64,000 bases of DNA from Planotetraspora thailandica (GCF_016863335.1 NZ_BOOR01000056.1:38446-102445), one strand, 5' to 3'. Positions 1-8,644 are shown, numbered from the stretch's first letter. Notes: generated from the letters alone by a model not told the origin. Numbers and translations are program-made.

Positions 1-1
1 A

Positions 2-1963
2 TGGCATGACAAGCAGTCGTGGGCGTCCTTGGTGGACCAGATGTCATCCTTCGGCGTCTCGGAGCCGCCGATGGCGCGTGGTTCGGTCTTGTTCGTCGCC
101 GAGCAGCTCCGTGGGGATGAGCAACGGCGCCTGCTCGTCGTCGACGCCGAGGGGAACAGGCGGGCGCTGGTCGATCCGATAGAGATCGATCCGTCCGGCC
201 ACACCGGGTTGTATGCCTGGTGGCCGTCGCGCGAGGGCGAACGTGTGGCCGTCCAGATGGAGGTCGCCGAGCAGCCCGGCAGCGACGTCATGGTGCTGGA
301 CGTGCGCACCGGCGAGCCGGTGGACGGGCCGCTGCCACGCGCCCGCAACACCTCGCTTGCCTGGCTGCCGGGAGGGGACGCGTTCTACTACGTCAGCCGT
401 GTTCCCGATGAGGAGCTGGCCCCTGACGACATGCGTCTGCACCGGCGGGTGAGGTTGCATCGCATCGGTTCGCCCTGGGAGGCCGACACCGTGGTTTTCG
501 GCGGCGACGACGCCCCCGACCACTATTACGGGCTCACGGTCAGCGCCGACGGCCGTCATCTGGCGATCACTGCGACGGTCGGGCCCGCCTCGCACAACGA
601 TGTGTACGTGGCGGAGCTCATCGATCCGGAAACCCCGCATTTCGTCAAGATCGTGGACGGGCCCGCCATAGGCGCCCGTGTTCTCCCGCGTTTCCTCGCG
701 GACGGCGATCTGCTGCTGGTAACCGACCATGAGGCCCCGTGCGGCCGCATATGCACGGCGCACCGGCACGACACCGACCCGGCTGCATGGCGAACTCTGG
801 TAGCCGAAGATCCCGAGGCTCCCTTGGACGAGTGTCTGGTCCTGGACGACCCGGCGCTTCCGCAGCCCTTCCTTCTGGTGGCACGCACCCGCCACGGCAC
901 CTCCGCCCTGACACTGCATGACCTGGCCAGTGGCCGGCTGCTCGGCGAACTGCCCCTTCCCGGTGCGGGCGTCGTTTCGTCCCTGCGTACAAAAATCCCG
1001 CACGGACGTCACGCATGGTTCAGCTACTGCGACGCGACCACGCCCCCCACCATCTATCGCTACGACGCCACGAGCGGAATGACGGAGCAGGAAGCCGGCG
1101 CCACAATAGCCGGACATACTCCAGAAATCCGCAGCCACAGCATTCGCTATCAGGCCGGCGACGGCACCGAGATCACGCTGTTCCTGTTCACCCCGTCTGA
1201 AGAACATCAGGGCCCCCGGCCCACTCTCCTTTACGGCTACGGCAGTTTCGGCATGCCGATGCGCCCATGGTTCTTCCCCATGGCAGCCGCATGGGTCAGC
1301 GCCGGCGGCATCTATGCGCTCGCCTGTGTACGCGGGGGAGGCGAAGAAGGCCAACGCTGGCACGACGCCGGCCGCGGACCACACAAACACCGCGCAGTGA
1401 GCGACTTCAACGACGCCGCGGCCTGGCTCATCGACACCGGTCGAACCACCCGTGACCAACTGGCGATCTATGGCCAGTCCGGCGGCGGACTGCTGGTCAC
1501 CGCCGCCGCCACACAGCGACCGGACCTGTACGCCGCGGTCATCGCCGAAGGCCCGCTCTGTGACATGGTGCGCTACGAACAATTCGGCCTGGGATGCACA
1601 TGGACCGACGAATTCGGCACCGCCTCCCAGTCCGAACAACTCCAATGGCTTCTCTCATACTCGCCTTACCACAACGTCACGCCCGGAGCCCCTTATCCCG
1701 CATTCCTCTTCGCCGGCGCGGTAACCGATCTGCAGACTGGAGAGGCCCACGTCACCAAAATGTGCGCGGCCCTCCAACACGCCACCAGCAGCGACCGGCC
1801 GATTCTCATGCGTCGAGAACCCGACACCGCCCACGCCGCCTTTCCTGCGAGTAAAGAACGCGCCCTGGCGGCGGACATCCTGGCCTTCGCCGGAAAATAC
1901 ACCGGTCTGTCGCTGGAAAAGCCGACCGAGCGTTTTCGCGAGACTGCCGCAGAGGCCCACTGA
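2..1963 (+). CDS. Prolyl oligopeptidase family serine peptidase (S9A), 5' truncated
   Basis: The reading frame is open to the first base of the window, so the gene starts upstream and roughly 50-70 N-terminal residues are missing; the first in-window start codon (TTG at 29) is probably not real. The N-terminal ~400 residues fit the seven-bladed propeller that gates S9A enzymes. The C-terminal alpha/beta hydrolase domain has the nucleophile motif GQSGGG (Ser codon 1478), an Asp in VTDLQTGEAH (codon 1727) and a His in DTAHAAF (codon 1832), in the Ser-Asp-His order of the family. Known members cleave short peptides after proline in the cytoplasm. It converges on the histidine kinase at 2029. Confidence 0.9.
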   Translation, partial: WHDKQSWASLVDQMSSFGVSEPPMARGSVLFVAEQLRGDEQRRLLVVDAEGNRRALVDPIEIDPSGHTGLYAWWPSREGERVAVQMEVAEQPGSDVMVLDVRTGEPVDGPLPRARNTSLAWLPGGDAFYYVSRVPDEELAPDDMRLHRRVRLHRIGSPWEADTVVFGGDDAPDHYYGLTVSADGRHLAITATVGPASHNDVYVAELIDPETPHFVKIVDGPAIGARVLPRFLADGDLLLVTDHEAPCGRICTAHRHDTDPAAWRTLVAEDPEAPLDECLVLDDPALPQPFLLVARTRHGTSALTLHDLASGRLLGELPLPGAGVVSSLRTKIPHGRHAWFSYCDATTPPTIYRYDATSGMTEQEAGATIAGHTPEIRSHSIRYQAGDGTEITLFLFTPSEEHQGPRPTLLYGYGSFGMPMRPWFFPMAAAWVSAGGIYALACVRGGGEEGQRWHDAGRGPHKHRAVSDFNDAAAWLIDTGRTTRDQLAIYGQSGGGLLVTAAATQRPDLYAAVIAEGPLCDMVRYEQFGLGCTWTDEFGTASQSEQLQWLLSYSPYHNVTPGAPYPAFLFAGAVTDLQTGEAHVTKMCAALQHATSSDRPILMRREPDTAHAAFPASKERALAADILAFAGKYTGLSLEKPTERFRETAAEAH

Positions 1964-1964
1964 G

Positions 1965-1989
1965 TACGCCTACGGGAATGCGTGGCGTA
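1965..1989. terminator. Short hairpin between convergent genes
   Basis: TACGCC pairs with GGCGTA and ACG with CGT around a GGAATG loop, with one bulged T. It lies 2 nt after the peptidase stop codon and 39 nt from the end of the convergent kinase gene, so it may terminate both. There is no U-run, which is usual in high-GC actinomycetes. Confidence 0.4.
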
Positions 1990-2028
1990 GGGAAAATCAG
2001 CGATTACGCAGTAATTCGTCGAATGAGG

Positions 2029-3258
2029 CTAGGTGGCGAGAGGGAGGCGGAGGACGAAGCGGGCGCCCGTCGGGTGGTCGGCGGCGTACAGGTGACCCCC
2101 GTAGACCCGCGCGATCTCACGTGCGATGGGCAGGCCGAGCCCGGAGCCACCGGGGTCCTTGCGACGGGCGTCGTCCAGGCGGCGGAGCCGTTCGAAGATC
2201 TTCTCGCGGTCGGCCAGGGCGATGCCGGGTCCGTCGTCGATGACCTCGAGAACCGCATCCGGCGGGTCCGTGGTGACGATGATCTCGATTGTGGTGGTGG
2301 TATGCCGTTCGGCGTTGGCCACCAGGTTGCCCAGAAGCCGGGCCAGTCGGATCCGGGAGGCGCGCACCATGACCTGTGGATCGGTGCGGGTGTGGACGGC
2401 GGCCGTCAGGGGGCGTCGTTCCAGTTCCTCCACGACGAAACGGCCCAGATCGATCAGTTCGGCGGCGTCGCCGGGCGTCGCGGTGTCCATCCGGGCGAGT
2501 TCGAGCAGGTCGGCCACGATCTCATTGAGCCGCTCGGCGTCTCGCAGCAATTTGGACAGGATCTCGTGCGTGTCGGTGCTGGGCTCGGAAAGCGCGACCT
2601 CCAGTTCGGTCAGGAGCCCGGTGATCGGGTTGCGCAGGTCGTGGGAGGCGTCGAAGACGAACCGCCGCTGCCGTTCGATGGCCTCTTTCAGAGCCGCCAT
2701 GGTCTGGCGTTGTTGTCCGGCCGTCCGCTTGAGCCGTTCGTTGAGGTCGTGCAGCTCGTGGGCGCGGGCGTAGACGTTGGTCGTCACCGCCTCCAGCGCC
2801 GTCCGGGTGTCGTCGACTTCGCGTTCGCCGTACCGTCTCAGCTGGTGGAGGAAATCGGTGACCTCCTCGACCGTGTGAATGATCAGTTTCACTTCGCCGT
2901 CCGGGCCGAGGACGGGCGTGTCGACCGCACTCCAGTACCGCTCCTTGAACACCCCCGGCCGGCCGGGCGTCTCGACGTCGTACCTTTGCAGTGGCAGGGC
3001 GTTTCGCTCGCCGGTGGCCACCACCCGTTGCAGCGAAGCACGCAGAACCTGCATCCCATGCGCGGCGGGATCGTTGGGAGCGTGCGGATTGTCGGGAAAA
3101 GCGGTGAAGGCCAGATGGCCGAGCACGTCAGCCCGGGTCCTCCCCATCACAGCCAGAAAGGCCTCATTGACCGCCACGATGACGAAATCCGGCGTCAGCA
3201 CCGCCGCCGGGACCACGAGGGCATCGAACACCATCTTGTAGTCGAGCGCTGAGTCCAT
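2029..3258 (-). CDS. PAS-domain sensor histidine kinase
   Basis: 409 residues with no membrane segment. Residues ~5-130 are a PAS domain (VNEAFLAVMGRTRADVLGH). Then comes a coiled linker, a HisKA dimerisation domain with the phospho-acceptor in FDASHDLRNP (His near residue 206) and an HATPase domain with the N box (LLGNLVANAERH), G1 (IDDGPGI) and G2 (GGSGLGLPIA). It should autophosphorylate in response to a cytoplasmic signal. No response regulator is adjacent, so the partner is unknown. ATG at 3258 was preferred to the GTG one codon upstream because a purine-rich GAGGTGAGGTG tract precedes it. Orphan PAS kinases of this layout are common in actinomycetes. Confidence 0.88.
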   Translation of the reverse strand: MDSALDYKMVFDALVVPAAVLTPDFVIVAVNEAFLAVMGRTRADVLGHLAFTAFPDNPHAPNDPAAHGMQVLRASLQRVVATGERNALPLQRYDVETPGRPGVFKERYWSAVDTPVLGPDGEVKLIIHTVEEVTDFLHQLRRYGEREVDDTRTALEAVTTNVYARAHELHDLNERLKRTAGQQRQTMAALKEAIERQRRFVFDASHDLRNPITGLLTELEVALSEPSTDTHEILSKLLRDAERLNEIVADLLELARMDTATPGDAAELIDLGRFVVEELERRPLTAAVHTRTDPQVMVRASRIRLARLLGNLVANAERHTTTTIEIIVTTDPPDAVLEVIDDGPGIALADREKIFERLRRLDDARRKDPGGSGLGLPIAREIARVYGGHLYAADHPTGARFVLRLPLAT

Positions 3259-3355
3259 CACCTCACCTCACCGCCAGTAGCGTGATGGAAATCACAACTT
3301 ACTACGCGAAAAGTGTGTTGTTGCCATAAAGGCGGTCATATGGGTCTTGCCTGGA

Positions 3356-3378
3356 GAGCAATCGTCAAGAGTTGCGGG
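3356..3378 (+). repeat. Imperfect 23-bp direct repeat, copy 1
   Basis: Begins GAGCAATCGTCAAGA and matches the copy at 3638-3660 at 19 of 23 positions. The second copy sits exactly where the glycosyltransferase fragment loses its expected sequence, so the pair may be relics of mobile-element ends. The family is not identified. Confidence 0.5.
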
Positions 3379-3480
3379 TCCCGCCTCACGTCAGGTTTCG
3401 CGTGCAGGCGGTGATCGGGCCAGCCGGTGTCGTGGCCGAACGTCGTGATGAGCATCCGGTCGTCGGCGTAGATTCGCGGC

Positions 3481-3663
3481 ATGCGCGTGCCGTTTGCCAG
3501 CCTTGCGCCGGCCGGTCACACCTACCCGCTGATCCCGCTCGCGATCGCCGTACGAGATGCCGGACATGAGGTGTATTTCGCCGCCGGGGAGGCCATGCAC
3601 GCACCGCTGGCCGCGAACGGACTGCGGCCCTTCCGCCGAGCAATAGTCAAGACTTGTGGATGA
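3481..3663 (+). pseudogene. Truncated glycosyltransferase N-terminus
   Basis: The 60-codon frame starts MRVPFASLAPAGHTYPLIPL and continues ARDAGHEVYFAAGE, the characteristic first beta-alpha-beta unit of macrolide/UGT-type (GT1) glycosyltransferases, which are normally ~380-420 residues. Similarity stops after GLRPFR (about 3638), where the sequence turns into the repeat at 3638-3660 and reaches a TGA. The remaining ~85% of the gene, including the nucleotide-sugar domain, is absent downstream. It is most simply a gene remnant broken by insertion or deletion. No good Shine-Dalgarno is visible. Confidence 0.65.
3638..3660 (+). repeat. Imperfect 23-bp direct repeat, copy 2
   Basis: Begins GAGCAATAGTCAAGA. 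It is the partner of 3356-3378 and marks the breakpoint of the glycosyltransferase fragment. Confidence 0.5.
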
Positions 3664-3670
3664 AGATCTT

Positions 3671-4060
3671 TTAGGCGGCTTCGGGTTGGGGGTGTTCGTC
3701 GGGTCGTTCGACGAGCTTGCCGGCCTCGAACGTGGCGCCGGCGCGGACGAGCGCGAGGAGTGCTTCTCGAAGGACCCACTCCACGCCAGCGGACTTGACC
3801 GCTTCGAGTTCACCATCCTCGGAAGCGGCGGTGCCGGCCAACCGGGACCGGTGACCCACTACACCCGACCAGATCCGTCCCGCCGCAGGTCGCAGGTGGC
3901 CGTGGACGGCATTCCCCGTCCGGACAGACGCCTGCAGCGGTCGGGAAGAGCTGGCCATGGGGTGTGCCGCTGCCCATCCGAGGGTGAAGTCGAGATCCGG
4001 TGGGGTGGTGCTCGAGCCCAGCGGAGTGCGCCGTGCTGAGTCCGGCACGCGAGGACTACC
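3671..4060 (-). pseudogene. Possible decayed coding remnant, unassigned
   Basis: No intact gene lies between 3664 and 4143. The minus-strand frame ending at 3671 reads like protein near its end (a helix with VEWVLREALLALVRAGA followed by a Pro/Glu-rich tail) and has no convincing start. It could be the C-terminus of a lost gene, perhaps a transposase given the repeat at 3638, but no family was recognised. It may also be a chance frame in high-GC DNA. Confidence 0.22.
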
Positions 4061-4143
4061 TGCGGACGCAGATCGCGCACCGATTAGGTTCCCGCGCCGT
4101 GCCCGTCTGTACGTGTGAGATCGACTCACGAGAGGCTGGCACG

Positions 4144-4707
4144 ATGCGGAAACTGATCTTCGGCATGAACCTGAGCCTGGACGGCTACATCGCCGCGCCC
4201 GGCGACGACCTCGGCTGGAGCGTACCGAGCGACGAGCTGTTCCAGTGGTGGTCCGACCGGGTGGGGGCGACCGGCCTGGCGCTGTACGGGCGCAAACTGT
4301 GGGAGACGATGAGCTCCCACTGGCCGACCGCCGACCAGCAGTCCGGCGCCACACCGGCGGAGATCGAGTACGCCCGCCGCTGGCGGGACATGCCGAAGGT
4401 GGTGTTCTCCTCGACGACCAGCACGGTCGACTGGAACACCCGCCTGGTCACCGGCGACGCGGTCACCGAGATCACCCGGCTCAAGGCCGAGGACGGCGGC
4501 CCCATGGACATCGGCGGCGCCACGCTCGCCGGGGCGGCCATGCGGGCCGGGCTGATCGACGAGTACGTGCTGGTCACCCACCCGGTCCTGGTGGGCGGCG
4601 GCACGCCGTTCTTTACAGCCCTGGACAGCTGGGTGAACCTGAACCTGGTGGAGACGCGGACGTTTCCCGGCGGCGTGGTGCTGACCCGATACGAGACGAG
4701 GCGATGA
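4144..4707 (+). CDS. Dihydrofolate reductase family protein (RibD C-terminal-like)
   Basis: 187 residues opening MRKLIFGMNLSLDGYIAAP, the usual first strand of the DHFR/RibD reductase fold. It continues with LALYGRKLWETM and the nucleotide-binding stretch DIGGATLAGAAMRAGLIDEY, then the VLVGGGTPFF signature. Family members are NAD(P)H-dependent reductases of mostly unknown substrate and are distinct from housekeeping FolA. The start was chosen at the ATG after GAGAGG (9 nt upstream); the frame is open further upstream but that part has no family similarity. It stands alone, downstream of the decayed 3.3-4.1 kb stretch. Confidence 0.88.
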   Translation: MRKLIFGMNLSLDGYIAAPGDDLGWSVPSDELFQWWSDRVGATGLALYGRKLWETMSSHWPTADQQSGATPAEIEYARRWRDMPKVVFSSTTSTVDWNTRLVTGDAVTEITRLKAEDGGPMDIGGATLAGAAMRAGLIDEYVLVTHPVLVGGGTPFFTALDSWVNLNLVETRTFPGGVVLTRYETRR

Positions 4708-4724
4708 GCACGGGCCAGATGCTC

Positions 4725-4763
4725 GGCTCGTGAGGCCAGGTCCTGGGCTCGTGAGGCCAGGTC
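4725..4763 (+). repeat. Two tandem 18-bp units
   Basis: GGCTCGTGAGGCCAGGTC occurs at 4725-4742 and again at 4746-4763 with 3 nt between. It lies just after the DHFR-like gene. Function is unknown; replication slippage is the simplest origin. Confidence 0.75.
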
Positions 4764-4915
4764 GAAATCCTTCCTGGCGTGCTCACCGTGACCCTCGGCT
4801 ATGAGGGAACCTTCCCCGGGCCCTTCCTTGCGTTCCGAGTGAGCTGTTGACCGACTTGCTGGAGATGAGGGCGACGGCGTCGTTGATTGTGACGATGTTC
4901 TTCGGGCATGAAGAT

Positions 4916-4940
4916 GCCCCGCCGGCAACGCCGGCGGGGC
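4916..4940. terminator. Rho-independent-type terminator hairpin
   Basis: GCCCCGCCGG pairs perfectly with CCGGCGGGGC around a CAACG loop. It lies 46 nt beyond the stop codon of the minus-strand sigma factor gene and should terminate it, possibly also the plus-strand DHFR-like gene. Confidence 0.8.
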
Positions 4941-4985
4941 GGTGGTGTTCGCGTTGTCGCGTTGGTGTTCAGCTGGTCGGGGTGC

Positions 4986-6068
4986 TCATTCCGCGGTGAC
5001 TTCGGTGACGGCGGCCCGTGCGCTGGACTCGTCGACGATGCGGCTTTTGTCTGATGACAGTGTCGGGGGCAGGCCCAGCCATGGTTTGTCGGTGGCGTCG
5101 AATCCGGTGAGCTCGGCGATCTTCCCGTCGACGATGTGCAGGACCGCGATGGTAAATAGCCGGTACTCCGGGTCGTCGGGGGTGCGGAGGTACAGCACGG
5201 CGGCAGGCATGCGGTTGACCGTCGTGGTGATACAGCGCCAGTCGTCGTGGCCGCGCTGGAAGAGCCCACCGGAGACCCAGCCGTCCACCGCGTCCTTGGC
5301 CGTGATGACCGAGGTTCCCGGCTCGGGCAGCATCGCGAAGCGCAGGTCGTCGCGCAGCAGGGACATCAGCCCGTCCAGGTCGTTGCGCTCATGGGCGTCG
5401 ATATACGACTTCACCACGCCCCGCTCGTCATTCGACAGCTCGTGGGTGGCGGGGCTCCGCCAGTCGAGGCGGCGGTCGGGCAGCTGCTCGCGCATCGTCA
5501 CACGCGCCCGCTGCAGTGCGCTGGTCACCGATGCGACGGTCAGCTCGAGGGCGTCGGCGGCCTTCGACGCCGGCCAGCCGAGGACGTCGCGCAGGATGAA
5601 CACCGCCCGCTGCCGCGGCGGCAGGTGCTGGACGGCGACGATGAACGCCAGCTCGATCGTCTCCCGCGCCACCACCGATTCCTGCGGGTCCTCGGGGAGC
5701 ATCCGGTCGGGGTACGGCTGCAGGTACAGCACTTCGGAGCCGGGGTCCGACAGCCCGGACGGTACGGGTGTGCGGTCGTTGCGCTTCTCCAGGAAGTCGA
5801 GGCAGGCGTTCGTCGCGATCCGGTACAGCCAGGTCCGCAGCGCGGCGTGGCCCTTGAACGACTTCCGCTTTTCCCACGCTCGCAGGAACGTCTCCTGCGT
5901 CACGTCCTGGGCGTCCTCGTAGTTCGCGAGCATCCGGTAGCAGTGCACCTGCAGCTCACGCCGGTGGCGCTCCGTGATGAGTGCGAACTGCGTCGTGTCG
6001 CCTGAGCGGGCCGCCGCGATGAACGTGGCCTCATCGGCGCCCAGCGGTCTGGCGTCGGTCATGGTCAT
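4986..6068 (-). CDS. ECF sigma factor, SigG/ECF56-like, with SnoaL-like C-terminal domain
   Basis: About 360 residues from the ATG at 6068 (SD GGAAGG; ATG at 6062 also possible). Region 2 is visible as RMLANYEDAQDVTQETFLRAW, with FKGHAALRTWLYRIATNACLDFLEKR after it. The LQPYPD motif is a hallmark of the SigG/SigX5 group. Region 4 is LPPRQRAVFILRDVLGWPASKAADAL. After ~residue 215 an NTF2/SnoaL-like fold follows (KSYIDAHERNDLDGLMSLL), which in related ECF factors modulates activity in place of a classical anti-sigma. No anti-sigma gene is adjacent. It directs RNA polymerase to a small stress or specialised regulon. Confidence 0.9.
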   Translation of the reverse strand: MTMTDARPLGADEATFIAAARSGDTTQFALITERHRRELQVHCYRMLANYEDAQDVTQETFLRAWEKRKSFKGHAALRTWLYRIATNACLDFLEKRNDRTPVPSGLSDPGSEVLYLQPYPDRMLPEDPQESVVARETIELAFIVAVQHLPPRQRAVFILRDVLGWPASKAADALELTVASVTSALQRARVTMREQLPDRRLDWRSPATHELSNDERGVVKSYIDAHERNDLDGLMSLLRDDLRFAMLPEPGTSVITAKDAVDGWVSGGLFQRGHDDWRCITTTVNRMPAAVLYLRTPDDPEYRLFTIAVLHIVDGKIAELTGFDATDKPWLGLPPTLSSDKSRIVDESSARAAVTEVTAE

Positions 6069-6164
6069 CAATCCTTCCACCGGTGCGAGGGCTACCGGAA
6101 CTGACGACATGGCGGAGGATTTCTGATCGGTGAAGCCGCGGGCAGGCGCCAAGCGCATATGAGG

Positions 6165-6941
6165 TCATCCCCGCTGTCTGAGGATCGTCGCCGTGGTCTC
6201 GTCGGCGGGCAGGAAGGCTTCAAGGCGCAGCTCGGACAGGGTGACGTCGACGGCGGTCGCGAACGACGTCAGCGTGGTGATGAGGTGCAGTTCGCCTTCC
6301 CGCACCCGCAGTCGCAGCGGTACGGCGAAGCCGAGGTGCGCGGCCGGTGGATCGATGTCCGGAAGGTAGCCGGCCAGTTCGGCGATGAACTCCTCCAGGG
6401 CGGGATCGGGGCTTTGGCGTGCCTGGTCGCGCAGGCTGCCGGTGATGTGGCGGCCCCACTCGGCCAGGTTCTGAACCCGGCGAGCCATCCCGTCGGGATG
6501 CAGGGCAAGGCGCAGCACGTTGACCGGGGGCTCCAGTAGCGCGGGCGCGGCGCCCTCGGAGAGCACGTCGAACGCCGGGTTGGCGGTGACCAGCTCGCCG
6601 TACGGCCGGACGACGACCGCGGGGTATGGCAGGTGCCCGTCGAGAATGCGCTCCAGCGCTTCGCGTACCGGCCCGAGCTCGGGGGCGTCGAGACTCGACT
6701 CGGTATAGATCGGCGCGTAGCCCGCGGCGAGCAGGAGCTCGTTCCGCTCACGCAGCGACAGATCCAGAGACTCGGCGAGCCGGACCACCATGGCGCGCCC
6801 CGGTTGCGAGCGTCCCTGTTCAAGAAAGCTCAAGTGGCGCTGAGTCGTGTCGGCCCTGATCGCCAGATCCAGCTGGCTGATGCGGCGACGGCTCCGCCAG
6901 CGTCGTAGTTCCCGGGCGAACTGCTCCTCCAACACCGTCAT
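6165..6941 (-). CDS. MmyB-like helix-turn-helix transcriptional regulator
   Basis: 258 residues. An N-terminal Cro/XRE HTH (LRRWRSRRRISQLDLAIRAD, then TQRHLSFLEQGRSQPGR) is followed by an MmyB-type ligand-binding domain of PAS-like fold (VVRPYGELVTANPAFDVLS, LRLALHPDGMARRVQNLAEW). In characterised members this domain binds a fatty-acid-like ligand. It diverges from the NTF2/cupin pair at 7027, and the 85-bp gap holds a perfect 22-bp palindrome, so it probably represses both itself and that pair. The start at 6941 matches family N-termini; the upstream extension does not. Confidence 0.9.
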   Translation of the reverse strand: MTVLEEQFARELRRWRSRRRISQLDLAIRADTTQRHLSFLEQGRSQPGRAMVVRLAESLDLSLRERNELLLAAGYAPIYTESSLDAPELGPVREALERILDGHLPYPAVVVRPYGELVTANPAFDVLSEGAAPALLEPPVNVLRLALHPDGMARRVQNLAEWGRHITGSLRDQARQSPDPALEEFIAELAGYLPDIDPPAAHLGFAVPLRLRVREGELHLITTLTSFATAVDVTLSELRLEAFLPADETTATILRQRG

Positions 6942-6972
6942 ATCCCTATTGATACTGGACGTCCGAAGCGGG

Positions 6973-6994
6973 GCGATTCCCTGCAGGGAATCGC
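6973..6994. promoter_or_regulatory. Perfect 22-bp palindromic operator
   Basis: The half-site GCGATTCCCTG is followed directly by its exact complement CAGGGAATCGC. It lies in the short gap between the divergent MmyB-like regulator and the NTF2-like gene, the expected place for an operator serving both promoters. Confidence 0.75.
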
Positions 6995-7026
6995 CGTACC
7001 GCAGGCGGGGTCGCACACTGCTGCGC

Positions 7027-7461
7027 ATGAGCAACTCACTCGATGTGAAGCAATGGAGTGACCGTTATGTCGCCCAATGGAACGAGCCCGATCCGGCGAT
7101 GCGGAGCGCGCTCATTCGCGAGTTGTGGGCGCCCGACGGGATCCAGGTGCTGGTCGACCCGCCGGAGACAATCCGCGACGCCGCCTCGGAGCTCGCGTTT
7201 CCCGTGCCCCCGCTGGAGGTCCGCGGCCACGATGCCCTGAACGCCAGGGTGACCCGTGCCTACGAGATGTTCGTCGCGCCGGGTGAGCACGTCTTCGAGG
7301 CCGCCGAGGAGCCGTTCCTTCTCCTGCCCCACGTGCTCGGCATCCGGTGGTCGATGGTGTCGATCCGTACGGGCGAGGCCGTCGGCGGCGGCCTGGACAT
7401 CCTGGCTCTGGACGGCGATGACCGGATCCGCACCGACCACCAGTTCATCGGAGTGAGTTGA
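7027..7461 (+). CDS. NTF2/SnoaL-like protein
   Basis: 144 residues beginning MSNSLDVKQWSDRYVAQWNEPD, with RSALIRELWAPDG, an early helix pair typical of the SnoaL/NTF2 cone fold, and a C-terminal strand carrying GGGLDILALDGDDRI. The family includes small-molecule isomerases, hydratases and binding proteins, so no substrate can be named. It is the first gene of a two-gene unit: its TGA overlaps the ATG of the cupin gene (TGATG), which indicates translational coupling. It is probably under the control of the divergent MmyB-like regulator. Confidence 0.8.
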   Translation: MSNSLDVKQWSDRYVAQWNEPDPAMRSALIRELWAPDGIQVLVDPPETIRDAASELAFPVPPLEVRGHDALNARVTRAYEMFVAPGEHVFEAAEEPFLLLPHVLGIRWSMVSIRTGEAVGGGLDILALDGDDRIRTDHQFIGVS

Positions 7462-7820
7462 TGCGCTTCATCAAGATCGTCCGTACCGGGGATGGCGGAT
7501 CGGCGTTCGAGGACGGCGAGATCGTGCTCGAACACCGGCATGTCGCCGACGGGGTGCCGGCCATGGCGGTCGGCGGGTTGGCGTCGAGCGGCGGCGTGCA
7601 GTTCCTGCGCAGCGCCGCCTTCGACAGCACCGCACACCCGGCGCCGCGTGAGCAGTGGGTGGTGATGCTGCACGGAATGATCGAGGTGACGGTCAGCGAC
7701 GGCAGCCGGCGTCGCTTCGGCCCCGGCGACCTGGTGCTCGCCGCCGACACCACGGGAGTGGGGCACGTCACGACCGCCATCGGCGACTCGCCGTTGGAGG
7801 CTCTGTTCATCCCCGTCTGA
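7461..7820 (+). CDS. Cupin-domain protein
   Basis: 119 residues. The single cupin barrel shows REQWVVMLHGMIEVTVSDG followed by FGPGDLVLAADTTGVGHVT, the two conserved cupin motifs; the metal-binding His/Glu set is incomplete, so an enzymatic role is uncertain. It overlaps the preceding NTF2-like gene by one base and is followed by a strong terminator, so the two form a bicistronic unit. The pairing of an NTF2-like and a cupin protein under an MmyB-like regulator suggests detoxification or modification of a small hydrophobic molecule; this is inference. Confidence 0.82.
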   Translation: MRFIKIVRTGDGGSAFEDGEIVLEHRHVADGVPAMAVGGLASSGGVQFLRSAAFDSTAHPAPREQWVVMLHGMIEVTVSDGSRRRFGPGDLVLAADTTGVGHVTTAIGDSPLEALFIPV

Positions 7821-7871
7821 GCGGACGGCCGGCAGTCGCCGAGGCGGTGACAGCCGAAGTCCACAAGTTCT

Positions 7872-7906
7872 GAGGAGCCCCGCTCGCCAGGGGAGCGGGG
7901 CTCCTC
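7872..7906. terminator. 14-bp stem terminator between convergent genes
   Basis: GAGGAGCCCCGCTC pairs perfectly with GAGCGGGGCTCCTC around a 7-nt loop. It lies between the convergent cupin and lamin-tail genes and probably serves both. Confidence 0.85.
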
Positions 7907-7920
7907 ATGTCCGGCCGGGC

Positions 7921-8409
7921 TCAGCAGGCCTTGGAGTAGACCGTCGACTTGGACTTGTAGGAGCAGGAGTCTTTCAGCGTGCCGGACGCGTTCCGCAGAT
8001 AGGCGGTGTCCGAGGTGTTGTTCCAGATGTAGGCGACGGAGCCCTGGGTGTAGCTCCTGCCCCAGTACCGGTTGGCGGAGGTGTTCTTGCCCTTGCCGGT
8101 CCGCACGGTGACCGTCTTGCCGGCGCCGAGCGTGAACGTGCCGAACTTGAAGATGTGACCCGAGGCGGTGCTCTGCTTGTCGCGGAGGGTCCAGCCCTTG
8201 AGACTGACCGCCTTCTTCGTCATGTTCTTGATCTGCACGTACTCGCCGTTGAGCTTCGTGTTCGTGACAGGGGTGTCCGAAGTGCGACCGTACGAGTTGT
8301 AGTAGATCTTGGTGATCTGGATGGCCGGGCCCGCGGCGTAGGCGGGCTGGGAGATGACGACCGCGCCGACGCCCAACGTGGCGGCCAGCAGCAGGGAACG
8401 AGCACGCAC
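7921..8409 (-). CDS. Secreted lamin-tail-domain protein
   Basis: 162 residues from a GTG start preceded by AGGAG at 7 nt. Residues 1-25 are a Sec signal peptide ending AYA-AG. The rest is a single lamin tail domain (LTD): EYVQIKNMTKKAVSLKGWTL, FTLGAGKTVTVRTGKG, and the late NNTSDTAYLRNASGTL motif. Two Cys residues near the C-terminus (SCSY and KAC) could form a disulfide. LTD proteins in actinomycetes are exported immunoglobulin-like adhesion or structural modules, often attached to nucleases; this one stands alone. A related LTD opens the large nuclease at 13652. Confidence 0.85.
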   Translation of the reverse strand: MRARSLLLAATLGVGAVVISQPAYAAGPAIQITKIYYNSYGRTSDTPVTNTKLNGEYVQIKNMTKKAVSLKGWTLRDKQSTASGHIFKFGTFTLGAGKTVTVRTGKGKNTSANRYWGRSYTQGSVAYIWNNTSDTAYLRNASGTLKDSCSYKSKSTVYSKAC

Positions 8410-8644
8410 AGGAGGCTCCTGAGGTGGGGGATGTGTCCAGCCAGCCGATCTTAATGATCGGAATAGTTACCGATGGACCGTTCCTGCATCGCTTTGGTAT
8501 CTCTCGTGGCCTTTTGTGCTCCCTTCCCGCGCCCGAGTGCGGCAGATGCCTGCTTGCCCGGTGGGTCGAACATGTGGGTAACACTCGCGGCCTTTTCGAC
8601 ACGTAGGTGGTGTTTCCCCACCCCGTGCAGTGAAGGAGAGTCAC

